64,000 nt of DNA from Verrucomicrobiota bacterium (GTDB lineage: Bacteria > Chlamydiota > Chlamydiia > Chlamydiales > Rhabdochlamydiaceae): assembly GCA_018240065.1 (NCBI GenBank), contig JAFEGH010000006.1, positions 62,001-126,000 of the forward strand, read 5' to 3'. The notes under the pieces are model-generated. The model was not told the origin of the DNA, did not search any database, and saw only the letters and a program-made list of their open reading frames with translations. Of this stretch, positions 26,830 to 36,028 are shown piece by piece. Position 1 is the stretch's first letter. Each line of letters begins with the position of its first letter. The position numbers and the translations under genes were made by a program.

Positions 26830-27975
26830 TTAATTCATGATGGCGATCCTGCCGGGGACCTCGGGTTCCTTTTTGAACTCTTCAATCTGTTTTAGCAACA
26901 GAGGGAAATGCTTGAGCCGCTCGAGCAAGACCTGTTCAAAGTCGACCTCGGGAAGAGGAATTGACGATAGAAGCCATTCGTCATAATCGCAGAGCGTAAT
27001 CAGGTAAGGGAGTCGAGGAAGGTAGTAGTCTGTTGCCCCAATCCGGTATTTCCAAAATGAGACTTTAAGCAACGCTTTGTCGTTGAATATATCCTCATCG
27101 GATAGCGTCCTGAACAGCACATTGATGTCTTTCAGATCGGAGGGGATGATCCCTTTGCTATGCAGAAATGACTCTGTAGCGACCCGCTGGATCTCGATGG
27201 CGGCAAGCTCCTGCAGGCTAAGTCCCGACGATTTCAAGGACTTCAGATCCCCGTCCATCAGTTTCATTTCATAGACGTAGGCCCACCGGTCAAGTTTCTG
27301 CAAGCTGGAAGGGGCATAGACGAACCCATCATTGGTCTGAGTCTTCAGAAATGCTCCCGATTTGACCTTGACCCTTCCAAGAAGGTGCGTCTGAATCAGA
27401 TGGGCGGTATCTTTCCCCTGACAGATTTTATCTATCGTCTTCAAGAGCTCAAAGGATGGCTTCTGGATTGTGACTTTAATCGCTTTCCTGGAATCTGAGT
27501 CTTGAAGATCTATGACGGAGACGACCATGCTGGTATAATCGTCGGCAGATTTGTGCCCCAGCATCTCCTGGCGTTCATACCTCAGTGCCAGCAAGGGGTC
27601 GGTGAGGACTTGAAGCGTCGTTTCGATGAAGGTTGGCTTCGCTGAAAAAGAGGGCGTGGCCTGCTCCACTAGTGAAAGATCCCCTGGTTCCTTTTTGTCT
27701 AAGGGAGACATCTCCAGTCTGGTTAACCGGACAGACTTGGACTTGCGTAAAGAGAGAGATGCCTGATCGATTTCCGGTTCGAATTTCACTTTTTTGGCGA
27801 CTTTTCTGGACAGAGAGGCTGAAGAATGGGCCTGCTTCGCGTGGATGAAATGTGGGCGGTAAGAGGGCACGTCGAAAGCGGAAGAGGGTATCCGGTCTTC
27901 TTTTTTCACTTCGACAGACTCTGCAACAGGGAAAACGAATTTTTTTGTTAGACCGAAATTTAATTTAGATGACAT
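26830..27975 (-). CDS. Divergent eukaryotic-type protein kinase-like protein
   Basis: 381 residues. The first 110 are basic and low-complexity (KKVKFEPEID, SLRKSKSVRLTRLEMS). The rest follows the kinase order: glycine-loop-like MLGHKSADDYTSMVVSV, beta3 Lys167 in KAIKVTI, hinge-like YEMKLMDGDLKSL, catalytic-loop-like GIIPSDLKDINVLF (Asp280, Lys282, Asn285) and metal-site-like ITLCDYDEW (Asp330). The HRD and DFG motifs are thus changed to PSD and DYD, but all acidic/Lys/Asn positions needed for phosphotransfer are present. No signal peptide or membrane segment. It could be a secreted effector or a pseudokinase. The assignment rests on motif order by eye. Confidence 0.65.
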   Translation of the reverse strand: MSSKLNFGLTKKFVFPVAESVEVKKEDRIPSSAFDVPSYRPHFIHAKQAHSSASLSRKVAKKVKFEPEIDQASLSLRKSKSVRLTRLEMSPLDKKEPGDLSLVEQATPSFSAKPTFIETTLQVLTDPLLALRYERQEMLGHKSADDYTSMVVSVIDLQDSDSRKAIKVTIQKPSFELLKTIDKICQGKDTAHLIQTHLLGRVKVKSGAFLKTQTNDGFVYAPSSLQKLDRWAYVYEMKLMDGDLKSLKSSGLSLQELAAIEIQRVATESFLHSKGIIPSDLKDINVLFRTLSDEDIFNDKALLKVSFWKYRIGATDYYLPRLPYLITLCDYDEWLLSSIPLPEVDFEQVLLERLKHFPLLLKQIEEFKKEPEVPGRIAIMN

Positions 27976-28138
27976 GGTGATTTTTGTTTATGAGTGATTT
28001 AAGATGTCGATTATGATCGATTGTTTTAATTAAATTAATTAAAATATAATATGTTGTTATTCAATAAATGATTATTTTTGTGTGTTATGAGTGAATCCTG
28101 GCAATTTGCTATCATAACCTGTAAAACGAGAGGCCATT

Positions 28139-28882
28139 ATGTTATGGAAGAAGATTGTCCTGTGGGCTGCAGGTTCAGCTCTGTGTCTGAATCCGCTTTT
28201 CGCAGAGGAGCAGGAAAGAGAGTATCAAAAACTGAGTCAATTGAAAAGCGAACTTGGATTGAATGTCTCCTCGTCCGAGGAAGAAAATGAGATCCACTAT
28301 TGCCATCTCTATTTAGTTCATCACGGCGACACGGAGTACACCGTGGAAAAGCGTCTCCAGGGATGGATCGACATCCCTCTCAATGAAAAGGGTAAAGCCC
28401 AGATGTCCTACTTAGCCAAGCAGTATTCCAGTCTCAAGATCGACGCGATCTATTCTTCCAGTCTGTTGAGAGCAACTCAGAGCGCGGAGATCCTCGCAAA
28501 GGGACATGATTGTCCGATTGTCATTCTCCCGGCGCTAAAAGGGGAAGCCCATGGCAACCTCGAGGGGCTGAAAAAAAACGAATATGAGAATGATCCACAT
28601 TTTCAAAAGTACAATGACCTTTCTCCTGAAGAAGTGATTTTCTTCTCAGTGGGTGAAGGGGGAGAAAGCAAAGCGGACGTTGCCCGCAGGGCCATTCCAG
28701 CAATTCACGAAATCTGTCTCAAGCATCCCGGAAAGAACGTCGTCATCGTCACTCATGGCGGAGTCTTGAAATTCCTCAATTTCCTCCTTGGGAACTATTC
28801 ACCTGAAGAGATCGACGACGTGCCGCACGGCCAGCTTTTACGTCTTGAAGGAGATGGCCAGCACCTACGCCTCTCTTCCTAG
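28139..28882 (+). CDS. Exported histidine phosphatase (phosphoglycerate mutase fold) with altered RHG motif
   Basis: 247 residues. Signal peptide (KKIVLWAAGSALCLNPLFA); GAGAGG 6 nt before the ATG. The phosphatase core starts at about residue 55: HLYLVHHGDTEYTVEKRLQG, where the usual L-V-R-H-G-E-T reads L-V-H-H-G-D-T, then DIPLNEKGKAQ, IYSSSLLRATQSAEIL, the Glu region LKGEAHGNLEG and VIVTHGGVLKFL with the second His. The catalytic His is kept, but the phosphate-binding Arg of RHG is His. Substrate unknown; location periplasmic. A GC-rich hairpin follows the stop codon. Confidence 0.85.
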   Translation: MLWKKIVLWAAGSALCLNPLFAEEQEREYQKLSQLKSELGLNVSSSEEENEIHYCHLYLVHHGDTEYTVEKRLQGWIDIPLNEKGKAQMSYLAKQYSSLKIDAIYSSSLLRATQSAEILAKGHDCPIVILPALKGEAHGNLEGLKKNEYENDPHFQKYNDLSPEEVIFFSVGEGGESKADVARRAIPAIHEICLKHPGKNVVIVTHGGVLKFLNFLLGNYSPEEIDDVPHGQLLRLEGDGQHLRLSS

Positions 28883-28885
28883 TCC

Positions 28886-28905
28886 TGGGGGCTTCAATGC
28901 CCCCA
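28886..28905 (+). terminator. Hairpin after the phosphatase gene
   Basis: TGGGGGC (28886-28892) pairs with GCCCCCA (28899-28905). No T-run follows, so it may be an mRNA-end stabiliser rather than a terminator. Confidence 0.5.
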
Positions 28906-29071
28906 ATATCCACTCATCTCCGCCTTTTCAATTCTTTAGATAGCTCCGATCTTCTTTTCTCTTAAAACTGATTAGTTTTTTCTTGAAGCGTAAGAAAGGT
29001 TCTGTTTTGATTCGGTTTAAGGAGAGAAGGGCCATCCGCCATTCCTCCATCTTGAGATGAGACGGGGCCGC

Positions 29072-31183
29072 ATGTTGGGATTTTTGTACAGGTTCATCCA
29101 TAAGACTCGAACGCTTAAAGTCAACATCCTTTCCCTGTTTCTTTCCCTGTTCTTCGTTGCCTTTCTTATCGTGATTTCCTTCCTCTATTCCAAGGATTAC
29201 AAGTCGATCAGACTGTACAGCAAAGAGGTGGCCGACCAGAGCATCTCGATCATTCTGGCCAAGTTCCAATCGGTGGCCTCTGCATCAGAAATGGTAACGG
29301 AGGTCTCCGCCGATTTTTTCTCGGAGATGGGACCGATTAATATCCAGAACAACGCAGTCGTTTCATATCTGTTGAATGTCGTTAAGTACGATCAGAATAT
29401 TTCGAATTTTTATATCGGTTTGCCAAATGGAAATTTCATAGGTGCAATCAAAGAAGGCTTAACACTACAAAAAACTTTCATCACAGATCCTTCCAAGCTT
29501 CTTCCAAGAGGCACGGAATTTGCTCTAAGGTTCATCGACGCGAGCAAGTTGCCCGAGATGAACACTTTTGTCTACCTTACCAGTGATTTTAAAGAGACTG
29601 CTCGTGAAAACATCATCACTCCCCATTTCGATACGTTGAAGAGGCCCTGGTATGATGGTGCGGCCAGGACCAAACACCTTTTCTGGACGGGTTTTTACAC
29701 TTTTAAACCGTCTTTGGCAACGGGGATTTCAATTGGCAATCCGATGTATAACGCTAATGGAGATCTCACAGCTGTATTCGGGGCTGATTTGACGTTTCTT
29801 CAGCTATCCAATTTTTTGTATGATCAAAAGGTCGGAAAGACAGGCAGGGCATTCATCCTGGATGACTCTGGTCAGATTATCGCTCCAAAATTGCCCTCTG
29901 TTAATCCCGGGAAATTTCAGATTTCGCCGGAACTGATCTCTCTTGCCTACAACAGGTATCGCGCCACTCCTGAACGTCCCGATTACATCTTGAACAGCAA
30001 TGGAGGGAAGTTCATTTGTTTCGTCGCTAAACTCCCTGTGATCTTCGGCTCCGATTGGTATATTGTGACGGCAGCTCCAATGGACGACTACCTTGGGGAT
30101 GTGATCTTGCTGCAGGAAGAAGCCATGGCGATCATCGTCGTGATCATGATCCTGTCGGGATGGATTGTTTTCTATTTTGCCAAAAGGATCTCATCCCCGA
30201 TTGTGGTCCTGGCTGACGAAGTGGATAAGATCAGCAAGCTTGATCTCGATAGCAAGGTCCGCGTTTCCACGAACATCAAGGAAATCTCTATGATCGACGG
30301 TTCGATTGCTGCGATGCGCCGTGTCATCCGATCTTTTGCCAAATATGTCCCGAAAGAGATCGTCAGAGACCTTTTTGAGAAGAAAGAAGATATCGTGCTG
30401 GGGGGAGAATCAAGGGAGGTGACGATTTTCTTCTCTGATATCGCAGGATTTACGTCTATTGCCGAATCTAATTCTATCGATGTCTTGATCCCATTGCTTA
30501 GCGATTACTTCGACGCGATGTCGAAGATCATCTTGAGCTCTCATGGGACGATAGATAAGTTTTTAGGGGATGGGATCATGGCATTTTGGGGTGCGCCAAT
30601 TTCATTTCCCGATCATGCAGCAAGAGCCTGTAGTGCAGCTTTACGATGCAATGCGATGCTCAGCGAGTTGAATGCAGAGCGGCGCAAAGCCGGGCTCCCT
30701 GAATTCACAACCCGTTTTGGAATCAACACTGGAACTGTCATCGTCGGCAATATCGGAACTGAGGACAGGATGAATTATACTGTCATCGGGGAGGCGGTCA
30801 ACACGACATCTCTTCTTCAGGAAGTAGACAAAATCTACCATACTTCAATCATCATCAGCGAAGATGTCTTTAAAATGCTAGGAGATGAGTTCGTCGCAAG
30901 GCCTCTTGACGAGGTCGGGGTCAAAGGGAAGCGTAAGAAAATTAAGATCTACGAGCTCGTCGGGAAGATCGGAGAAGATAAAGATATTCAGCCTTATGTG
31001 GAGCAGATCGTCTTTTGCAGGGCTTTTGCGGAGGCCTACGAGGCGATGCAAAGAAAGGATTATAATCAGGCGGAGAGGATCTTTACGGAGCTGGTGTCGA
31101 AATTTCCAGAGGACTATCCGACGCAGATCTATCTTAAAAGGATCAAGGAAAGCCGATCCAAAGGAGTGAAAGGAAATGAATAA
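29072..31183 (+). CDS. Membrane receptor with class III nucleotide cyclase domain (upstream paralog)
   Basis: About 703 residues. The ATG at 29072 (GGGG nearby) aligns with the start of its downstream paralog. TM1 near residues 15-38, a dCache-type sensor about 45-340 (RPWYDGAA, FWTGFYTF, GISIGNPMYNANGDLTAVFG), TM2 at about 350-370, HAMP-like linker, then the cyclase at about 448-620: FFSDIAGFT (metal Asp), FLGDGIMAFWGAP (second metal Asp), NYTVIGEAVNTTSLLQ. In the last motif the usual transition-state Arg (V-N-x3-R-L) is Leu. It is expected to make cAMP from ATP in response to an external ligand, but may need a partner for a complete site. The paralog starts 24 bp downstream. Confidence 0.9.
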   Translation: MLGFLYRFIHKTRTLKVNILSLFLSLFFVAFLIVISFLYSKDYKSIRLYSKEVADQSISIILAKFQSVASASEMVTEVSADFFSEMGPINIQNNAVVSYLLNVVKYDQNISNFYIGLPNGNFIGAIKEGLTLQKTFITDPSKLLPRGTEFALRFIDASKLPEMNTFVYLTSDFKETARENIITPHFDTLKRPWYDGAARTKHLFWTGFYTFKPSLATGISIGNPMYNANGDLTAVFGADLTFLQLSNFLYDQKVGKTGRAFILDDSGQIIAPKLPSVNPGKFQISPELISLAYNRYRATPERPDYILNSNGGKFICFVAKLPVIFGSDWYIVTAAPMDDYLGDVILLQEEAMAIIVVIMILSGWIVFYFAKRISSPIVVLADEVDKISKLDLDSKVRVSTNIKEISMIDGSIAAMRRVIRSFAKYVPKEIVRDLFEKKEDIVLGGESREVTIFFSDIAGFTSIAESNSIDVLIPLLSDYFDAMSKIILSSHGTIDKFLGDGIMAFWGAPISFPDHAARACSAALRCNAMLSELNAERRKAGLPEFTTRFGINTGTVIVGNIGTEDRMNYTVIGEAVNTTSLLQEVDKIYHTSIIISEDVFKMLGDEFVARPLDEVGVKGKRKKIKIYELVGKIGEDKDIQPYVEQIVFCRAFAEAYEAMQRKDYNQAERIFTELVSKFPEDYPTQIYLKRIKESRSKGVKGNE

Positions 31184-31207
31184 AAATACCCATTTTAAGA
31201 TGATCGT

Positions 31208-33298
31208 ATGAAGAAGCTGTTTCAGTGGATCTTCCTCAAGACGCGGACGTTCAAGACCAATATCCTTACCGTCTTTCTGTCCTTGCTTACCATTTCGTTC
31301 ATCTGTGTGATCTCGTTTACTTATCCTAAACGGCAACAATCGATATTGGATTTTTCAAGAGGGGTAGCGGAGAGGACGATCGACCTGGTTGTTGTCAGAT
31401 TTGACGCGATTATCCACGCATCGGAGAGAGTTGCTAAAGCATCTGCGGGTTTTTTGCCTGCGTTCGGCGAGATTTCCTTCGACAATCAAAAATTGACATC
31501 CTATTTGGTCAGCGTTGTGAAAAATGATCCCAATTTTTCCAATTTTTACTTTGGGCTGCCAAACGGTAGTTTTGTCGGAGCATTTAACCAAGCCTTCACG
31601 GCACAGAGGTTCTATGCCACAGATCCTTCCAAGCCTTTGCCAGCGGATGCGGCTTATTCACTCCGTTATAGCAATTTTAGCATTGAGCCGCATATTGATG
31701 TCATTTACTACCTCAATAAAGAATTAAAGATGGTGGACTGCGAAGTCATCCCTGCTATTGCTTACGACGTGAGGGATCGTCCCTGGTACATTGGCGCTGT
31801 GAAGAACAAAGGGCTTTTTTGGACTGACTTCTATACCTATTTTATCTCTTCGGACACCGGTATTTCCTTAGGAAATCCGGTCTATGCTCCCAACGGCGAT
31901 CTTTTATGCGTCGTGGGCGTTGACCTGTCTTTTGTCTTCCTGTCTGATTATGTCAAGCAGCAAAAGATTGGAAAAACAGGCAAAGCTTTTATCCTAAGCG
32001 GCGATGGCCGAATCATCGTTCCGGTTGTCCCTCACACTCATCACAATTCCCCGAGCCATTCCACAGAACTCGTGGCCCAGGTTTTTGATAACTATGAAAA
32101 GGAGAACAAGGCTGTTTCAGAGTTTATTGTGGAGCAGGATGGAGTAAAATACCTGGCCTACATAACACCGCTGACTTCCGCGTTAAACAAAGATTGGCTG
32201 ATCACCACGGTGGTTCCTTTCGATGATTTTTTCGAGGATGCGTTTGTGATGCAGAGACAAGGGAGTTTAGTGATGATCGGCATTTTGATTTTGTCAATTC
32301 CGATCATCATCTACTTTGCCAAGCGGATCTCTACGCCGATCGTCACCCTCGCAGAAGAAGTTAATAAGATCAAGGAACTGGATCTCTCCAGTGATACGCG
32401 CGTCAACACCAATATCAAGGAAGTGTATCTTATCGACAAATCGATTGCAGCGATGAGGCATGTTATCCGCTCTTTTTTCAAGTATGTTCCTAAAGAGATT
32501 GTAAGCAGTCTCTTTGAAAAAAATGAGGAAATCGCTCTGGGCGGTGAAATCAAAGAATTGACGATCTTTTTTTCAGATATTGCTGACTTCACTACGATTG
32601 CGGAAAATTATTCCATCGACGTCCTCAATCCATTGTTGTCCGAGTATTTCGCTCATATGACGAAAATCATCCTTCATTCAAAAGGAACGATCGATAAATT
32701 TTTAAGCGATGGGATCATGGCTTTTTGGGGAGCTCCTGTCGATTCTGAGAACACAGCTTCCGACGCTTGCATAGCGGCGCTTCGGTGCAATGCCATGCTT
32801 GCGACTCTAAACCAAAGGAGGCGTGAAGAGGGAAAACCTGAATTCATCACCCGGTTTGGAATCAATACAGGATTTGTGATCGTTGGCAATATTGGAACGG
32901 AAGACCGGATGAATTACACTGTGATCGGCGATGCCGTCAACACAACATACCGCTTACTCAGAGTAGACAAGGAGTACCACACCTCGATCCTTCTTAGCGA
33001 AGATGCAAAGAAACATCTTTCAGAAGATTTTGTGCTGAGACCCCTGGACGTCGTCGAAGTAAAGGGGAAGAGAGAGAAGATCAAAGTCTATGAGCTGATG
33101 GGGAAAATGTGGGGAATAGATGTCCATCCGACAGAAGATCAGATCACCCTTTGCAGGATGTTTACCGAGGCCTATGAGGCGATGGACCATGGGGATATAA
33201 AGCAAGCACGTTCTCTTTTCACAGCGATTGCAGCAAAATTTCCAGATGACTATCCTACTCAGATTTATCTTAAAAGACTTAAAGAGGAACACTCTTAG
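31208..33298 (+). CDS. Membrane receptor with class III nucleotide cyclase domain (downstream paralog)
   Basis: 696 residues with the same layout as the gene before it: TM1, dCache-like sensor (RPWYIGAVKNKGLFWTDFYT, GISLGNPVYAPNGDLLCVVG), TM2 at about 355-375, HAMP-like linker and cyclase domain. Metal sites FFSDIADFT and FLSDGIMAFWGAP are present (the usual G before D-G is Ser), and NYTVIGDAVNTTYRLL keeps both the Asn and the transition-state Arg. The pair clearly arose by tandem duplication and is probably cotranscribed. Sensors have diverged more than the cyclase domains, so ligands may differ. Confidence 0.9.
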   Translation: MKKLFQWIFLKTRTFKTNILTVFLSLLTISFICVISFTYPKRQQSILDFSRGVAERTIDLVVVRFDAIIHASERVAKASAGFLPAFGEISFDNQKLTSYLVSVVKNDPNFSNFYFGLPNGSFVGAFNQAFTAQRFYATDPSKPLPADAAYSLRYSNFSIEPHIDVIYYLNKELKMVDCEVIPAIAYDVRDRPWYIGAVKNKGLFWTDFYTYFISSDTGISLGNPVYAPNGDLLCVVGVDLSFVFLSDYVKQQKIGKTGKAFILSGDGRIIVPVVPHTHHNSPSHSTELVAQVFDNYEKENKAVSEFIVEQDGVKYLAYITPLTSALNKDWLITTVVPFDDFFEDAFVMQRQGSLVMIGILILSIPIIIYFAKRISTPIVTLAEEVNKIKELDLSSDTRVNTNIKEVYLIDKSIAAMRHVIRSFFKYVPKEIVSSLFEKNEEIALGGEIKELTIFFSDIADFTTIAENYSIDVLNPLLSEYFAHMTKIILHSKGTIDKFLSDGIMAFWGAPVDSENTASDACIAALRCNAMLATLNQRRREEGKPEFITRFGINTGFVIVGNIGTEDRMNYTVIGDAVNTTYRLLRVDKEYHTSILLSEDAKKHLSEDFVLRPLDVVEVKGKREKIKVYELMGKMWGIDVHPTEDQITLCRMFTEAYEAMDHGDIKQARSLFTAIAAKFPDDYPTQIYLKRLKEEHS

Positions 33299-33329
33299 CA
33301 AAATCCGGAATTTTGATAAGATTTGCGTC

Positions 33330-34007
33330 ATGACAAAAGAACTTTGGTCAGAAGAATACGCGCGACAGGGGATCCCTTCTTCTTTTAGAAAAGAGGCGAC
33401 GAAAGTCGTCATGCAGACTATCTCATTATTAGCTGAGAGGGGAATCAAGAGTGGAATGGCCCTCGACCTGGGGTGCGGGAAGGGGCGCAATGCCTTCTTT
33501 TTGGCGGCAAACGGCTTCGATGTCATCGCGCTGGACTTTGTGTCGGAAAACGTCGCCTGGATCAACGCCACGGCAAAAGAAGTGAAGATTCCGATTCATG
33601 CCCATTGCCAGAGCGTCGTCGATCCCTGGCCCGTGAGGCCTGATCAGGTTGATTTCGCAATCGATATCTTCTGCTACAAACATATCGTCGATAAAAATGG
33701 CCAGGCGAAATACCGTCAAAATTTGATCTCCGCACTCAAAAAGGGCGGCTATTATCTGATTTCTCTAGCAGCGGATGACGACGGGTTCTACGGCCCCTTG
33801 CTTTCTTGCTCCCCCGATATCAAATTCAAGGCCATCCTCGACCCTTATTCCCATATCGGATCCTTTCTTTATAGCCTGGACGAGATCATTGCCGAGTTTT
33901 CCGGGGATTTCATCGTTGTGAAAATGGAAAATGCCAGAAGCGTCTCTCCAATGCATGGAAAAGAGTACCCCCGCAGCGTCCTCAACGTCCTTTTCCAAAA
34001 AGCCTGA
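33330..34007 (+). CDS. Class I SAM-dependent methyltransferase
   Basis: About 225 residues from the ATG at 33330; the open frame extends further upstream but only as a shadow inside the cyclase gene. SAM site MALDLGCGKGRNAFFLAANG near residue 43, then FDVIALDFVSENVAWI and VDFAIDIFCYKHI, followed by GGYYLISLA. The type resembles TehB/thiopurine-like small-molecule methyltransferases, but the substrate cannot be told. It follows the cyclase pair by 31 bp in the same direction and is followed by a perfect palindrome. Confidence 0.8.
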   Translation: MTKELWSEEYARQGIPSSFRKEATKVVMQTISLLAERGIKSGMALDLGCGKGRNAFFLAANGFDVIALDFVSENVAWINATAKEVKIPIHAHCQSVVDPWPVRPDQVDFAIDIFCYKHIVDKNGQAKYRQNLISALKKGGYYLISLAADDDGFYGPLLSCSPDIKFKAILDPYSHIGSFLYSLDEIIAEFSGDFIVVKMENARSVSPMHGKEYPRSVLNVLFQKA

Positions 34008-34034
34008 ATCAGGTTAAATCGGCACTCTTACAGT

Positions 34035-34070
34035 CAAACAGCTTCAAAACCTACGTTTTGAAGCTGTTTG
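34035..34070. repeat. Palindromic element, copy C
   Basis: Same 16-bp arms as the copy at 26.75 kb (34035-34050 and 34055-34070), loop CTAC. It lies between the convergent ends of the methyltransferase and the W-G-x2-H-x2-D-D protein gene. Confidence 0.9.
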
Positions 34071-34090
34071 GGGATGAGATAGGATTCCCG

Positions 34091-35536
34091 CTAATTGTGT
34101 TTTCCCGGACTTCCGTAATGAGATGCCCTTTCTTTGAGCAGCCTTATAGCATGTAATAGTCTCGGAATATCGTCAGCGCAATGCTCTTTCCCCCATTGCT
34201 CATCCTCTTTTAGCAGTCTGATTGAAGCTATGAGCTCCGGGATATCGTCAGCGTAATGCTCTTCGCTATGTCTCTTATTTTCATGTTGGTCAATCGAATG
34301 ATTCTCGCTGACGAGCAGGAATAGATCGCGGCGCAATGTTACCGGAAGGCATTCCTGGATAGCTTTTTGGATCGCCGCCTTATCGGGCGGCATGCAAACG
34401 CTTTCCAACTGGCTTTTAATCTCCAGGATTTGATCCTCAAGCTCGTCCAACAGTTTCAAATGCCCAACGTTCGCATGGATGAATATTTCGCTCAGATCCA
34501 CCAGTGTCGTCTTTTTTTTCTTTTTCAACTCCTCGATGACCTCGGGAATCAGGTCGAACAGGTAGGGGAGTTCATTTTCGGCCCAGTCTTTAGGGCTGGC
34601 TGCCTTAGGGCCCATCGCAACTTGATGCATTGTTTGAAAAAATAAGCTTTGTTCCTCGGGGGTTGTGAAGTTTATACTTTTAGGAAGAGCAGCCAAAACG
34701 GATTCCATGATCGCGCTATGGCAGGCCAGTCTCAAGCGGTTTAAATCGTCATAGCGGTGGAGTCTGCCCCATCCTTTTTCTGGTTTTGACGCATGGCCTA
34801 AGGTACAAACCCACTTGTCGATGGAATCTCTCCACTTGGGCTGAAGCTGGAAGATTGCTGTGTTCAATTCTGCTTTTATTTTTCTTTGTCGTTCCACTTC
34901 CGGAGGCATTCCTGTTTCGCAGAGGGCATCCAAGCGATGAAGCAATTTGACCACGTCCGATTGACATCTGCTCAACAGCAGGAGCTTCAACCGCGCATGG
35001 AGCGCGCAGACTTTATCAATCTCTTCCTGCTGCTGCTCAGTGAATTCGATACAGCACCGTTCAGATAGCGTAGAAACGACTGCAAGACGTTCTTTGAATT
35101 TTTCAAGAGCTCCTGTTGCCTCGCCCCTGTCAATTTGCCTGCGGAAAGCGCGAAAGGCCTCGAGATGGACCATTGTTGTTTTGAATAGGACCTTGAGGGA
35201 ATCCAATTGCTGTTGGATCATCTCGTCGAACATGGGGTATCCCACTGTATCGAAACAGTGATCGAATTTTCCTTCCAGGACAACAGCTTGCTCTTCAAGC
35301 ACCTTACCGGCGGTTTCCTGAACCTTCTTTGTTTGTTCGACCAGGATGGAGCAGTTCATTTTCTCCATTTTCATCTTCGTGAGAAGATTGATAATAGGTT
35401 CGAGATTCGCTTCCGGCTGCTTTAACGTTTCCTTTAGTTGGATCGCTTCGATATAAAGCATCCCTGCCGAGAAGGAACTCTGGATAAGTTCGGTTCCTAT
35501 TGCTACAGGATCGGTAGTCATCAGTTTTGTCGCCAT
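34091..35536 (-). CDS. Helical protein with repeated W-G-x2-H-x2-D-D motif
   Basis: About 481 residues from MATKLMTTDPVAIGTELIQS (an earlier start at 35578 adds 14 basic residues). Almost wholly alpha-helical, no signal peptide. A motif W-G-x-x-H-x-Y-D-D followed by an amphipathic helix occurs near the middle (GWGRLHRYDDLNRLRLACHS) and twice at the C-terminus in exact tandem, 25 residues apart (EEHYADDIPELIASIRLLKE and KEHCADDIPRLLHAIRLLKE). The tandem copy is also visible in DNA (ATATCGTCAGCG at 34167 and 34242). The protein at 54.2 kb shares the motif and preceding residues. I know no named domain for it. Confidence 0.75.
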   Translation of the reverse strand: MATKLMTTDPVAIGTELIQSSFSAGMLYIEAIQLKETLKQPEANLEPIINLLTKMKMEKMNCSILVEQTKKVQETAGKVLEEQAVVLEGKFDHCFDTVGYPMFDEMIQQQLDSLKVLFKTTMVHLEAFRAFRRQIDRGEATGALEKFKERLAVVSTLSERCCIEFTEQQQEEIDKVCALHARLKLLLLSRCQSDVVKLLHRLDALCETGMPPEVERQRKIKAELNTAIFQLQPKWRDSIDKWVCTLGHASKPEKGWGRLHRYDDLNRLRLACHSAIMESVLAALPKSINFTTPEEQSLFFQTMHQVAMGPKAASPKDWAENELPYLFDLIPEVIEELKKKKKTTLVDLSEIFIHANVGHLKLLDELEDQILEIKSQLESVCMPPDKAAIQKAIQECLPVTLRRDLFLLVSENHSIDQHENKRHSEEHYADDIPELIASIRLLKEDEQWGKEHCADDIPRLLHAIRLLKERASHYGSPGKHN

Positions 35537-36028
35537 AAATCGCCGCCCTTTTTTGATGGTTTGGGAATGGTCTAGCAATTTTGATAAGTTATATTGGGGG
35601 CGGGAAACTTTTTTATAAACATCAAATTCTAGGAAAAGATATGCCCGATATACTTCAAAATTTGGGTAGTCGGCTATGCGAAAGACAAGCTTTGAAGTTG
35701 TTTGGGTGCATCTGCTCCTGCGTCTTTCAATTACGCTTTCTTGAGCTTAGTTTCAAAAGTTCCTGGTATTGAAAGCCATTCCGAAACCGGAGCTTTTTGC
35801 CTTTGTCAGCTTTATGCGCCCAAAGAGCAAGCAGGGGCGGACCGAGCAGAATATAAAGTTTCCATTGTTTGTTGGATTTTTATCAGACGTTGCGGGGTGG
35901 AAGTCGGTCAATAAAACTGACTATTTAAGTTTCTTGTATTTAATGTTATAATGATTTTTTATCATTGAATCGTTTTAATTATATTAAATAATGCTATTAT
36001 AAAAATAAATGAATGTTGGTGGTGTGGA
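35537..36028. other. Intergenic region with a degenerate palindrome
   Basis: About 490 bp without a convincing gene; short frames here lack ribosome sites and family-like content. Near 35652-35712 a decayed relative of the dispersed palindrome is seen (ACTTCAAAA ... TTTGAAGTTGTTTGGGTG). The stretch 35930-36020 is strongly AT-rich and probably carries the promoter of the lipoprotein gene. Confidence 0.6.

Noticed and set aside
33228-33329. Upstream extension of the methyltransferase to 33228
   Set aside because: The extra residues lie entirely within the cyclase coding region in another frame; the family begins at the ATG at 33330.
35581-35951. Three short plus-strand frames in the 35.6-36.0 kb gap
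   Set aside because: No ribosome sites, overlapping each other, and no recognisable sequence; treated as non-coding.
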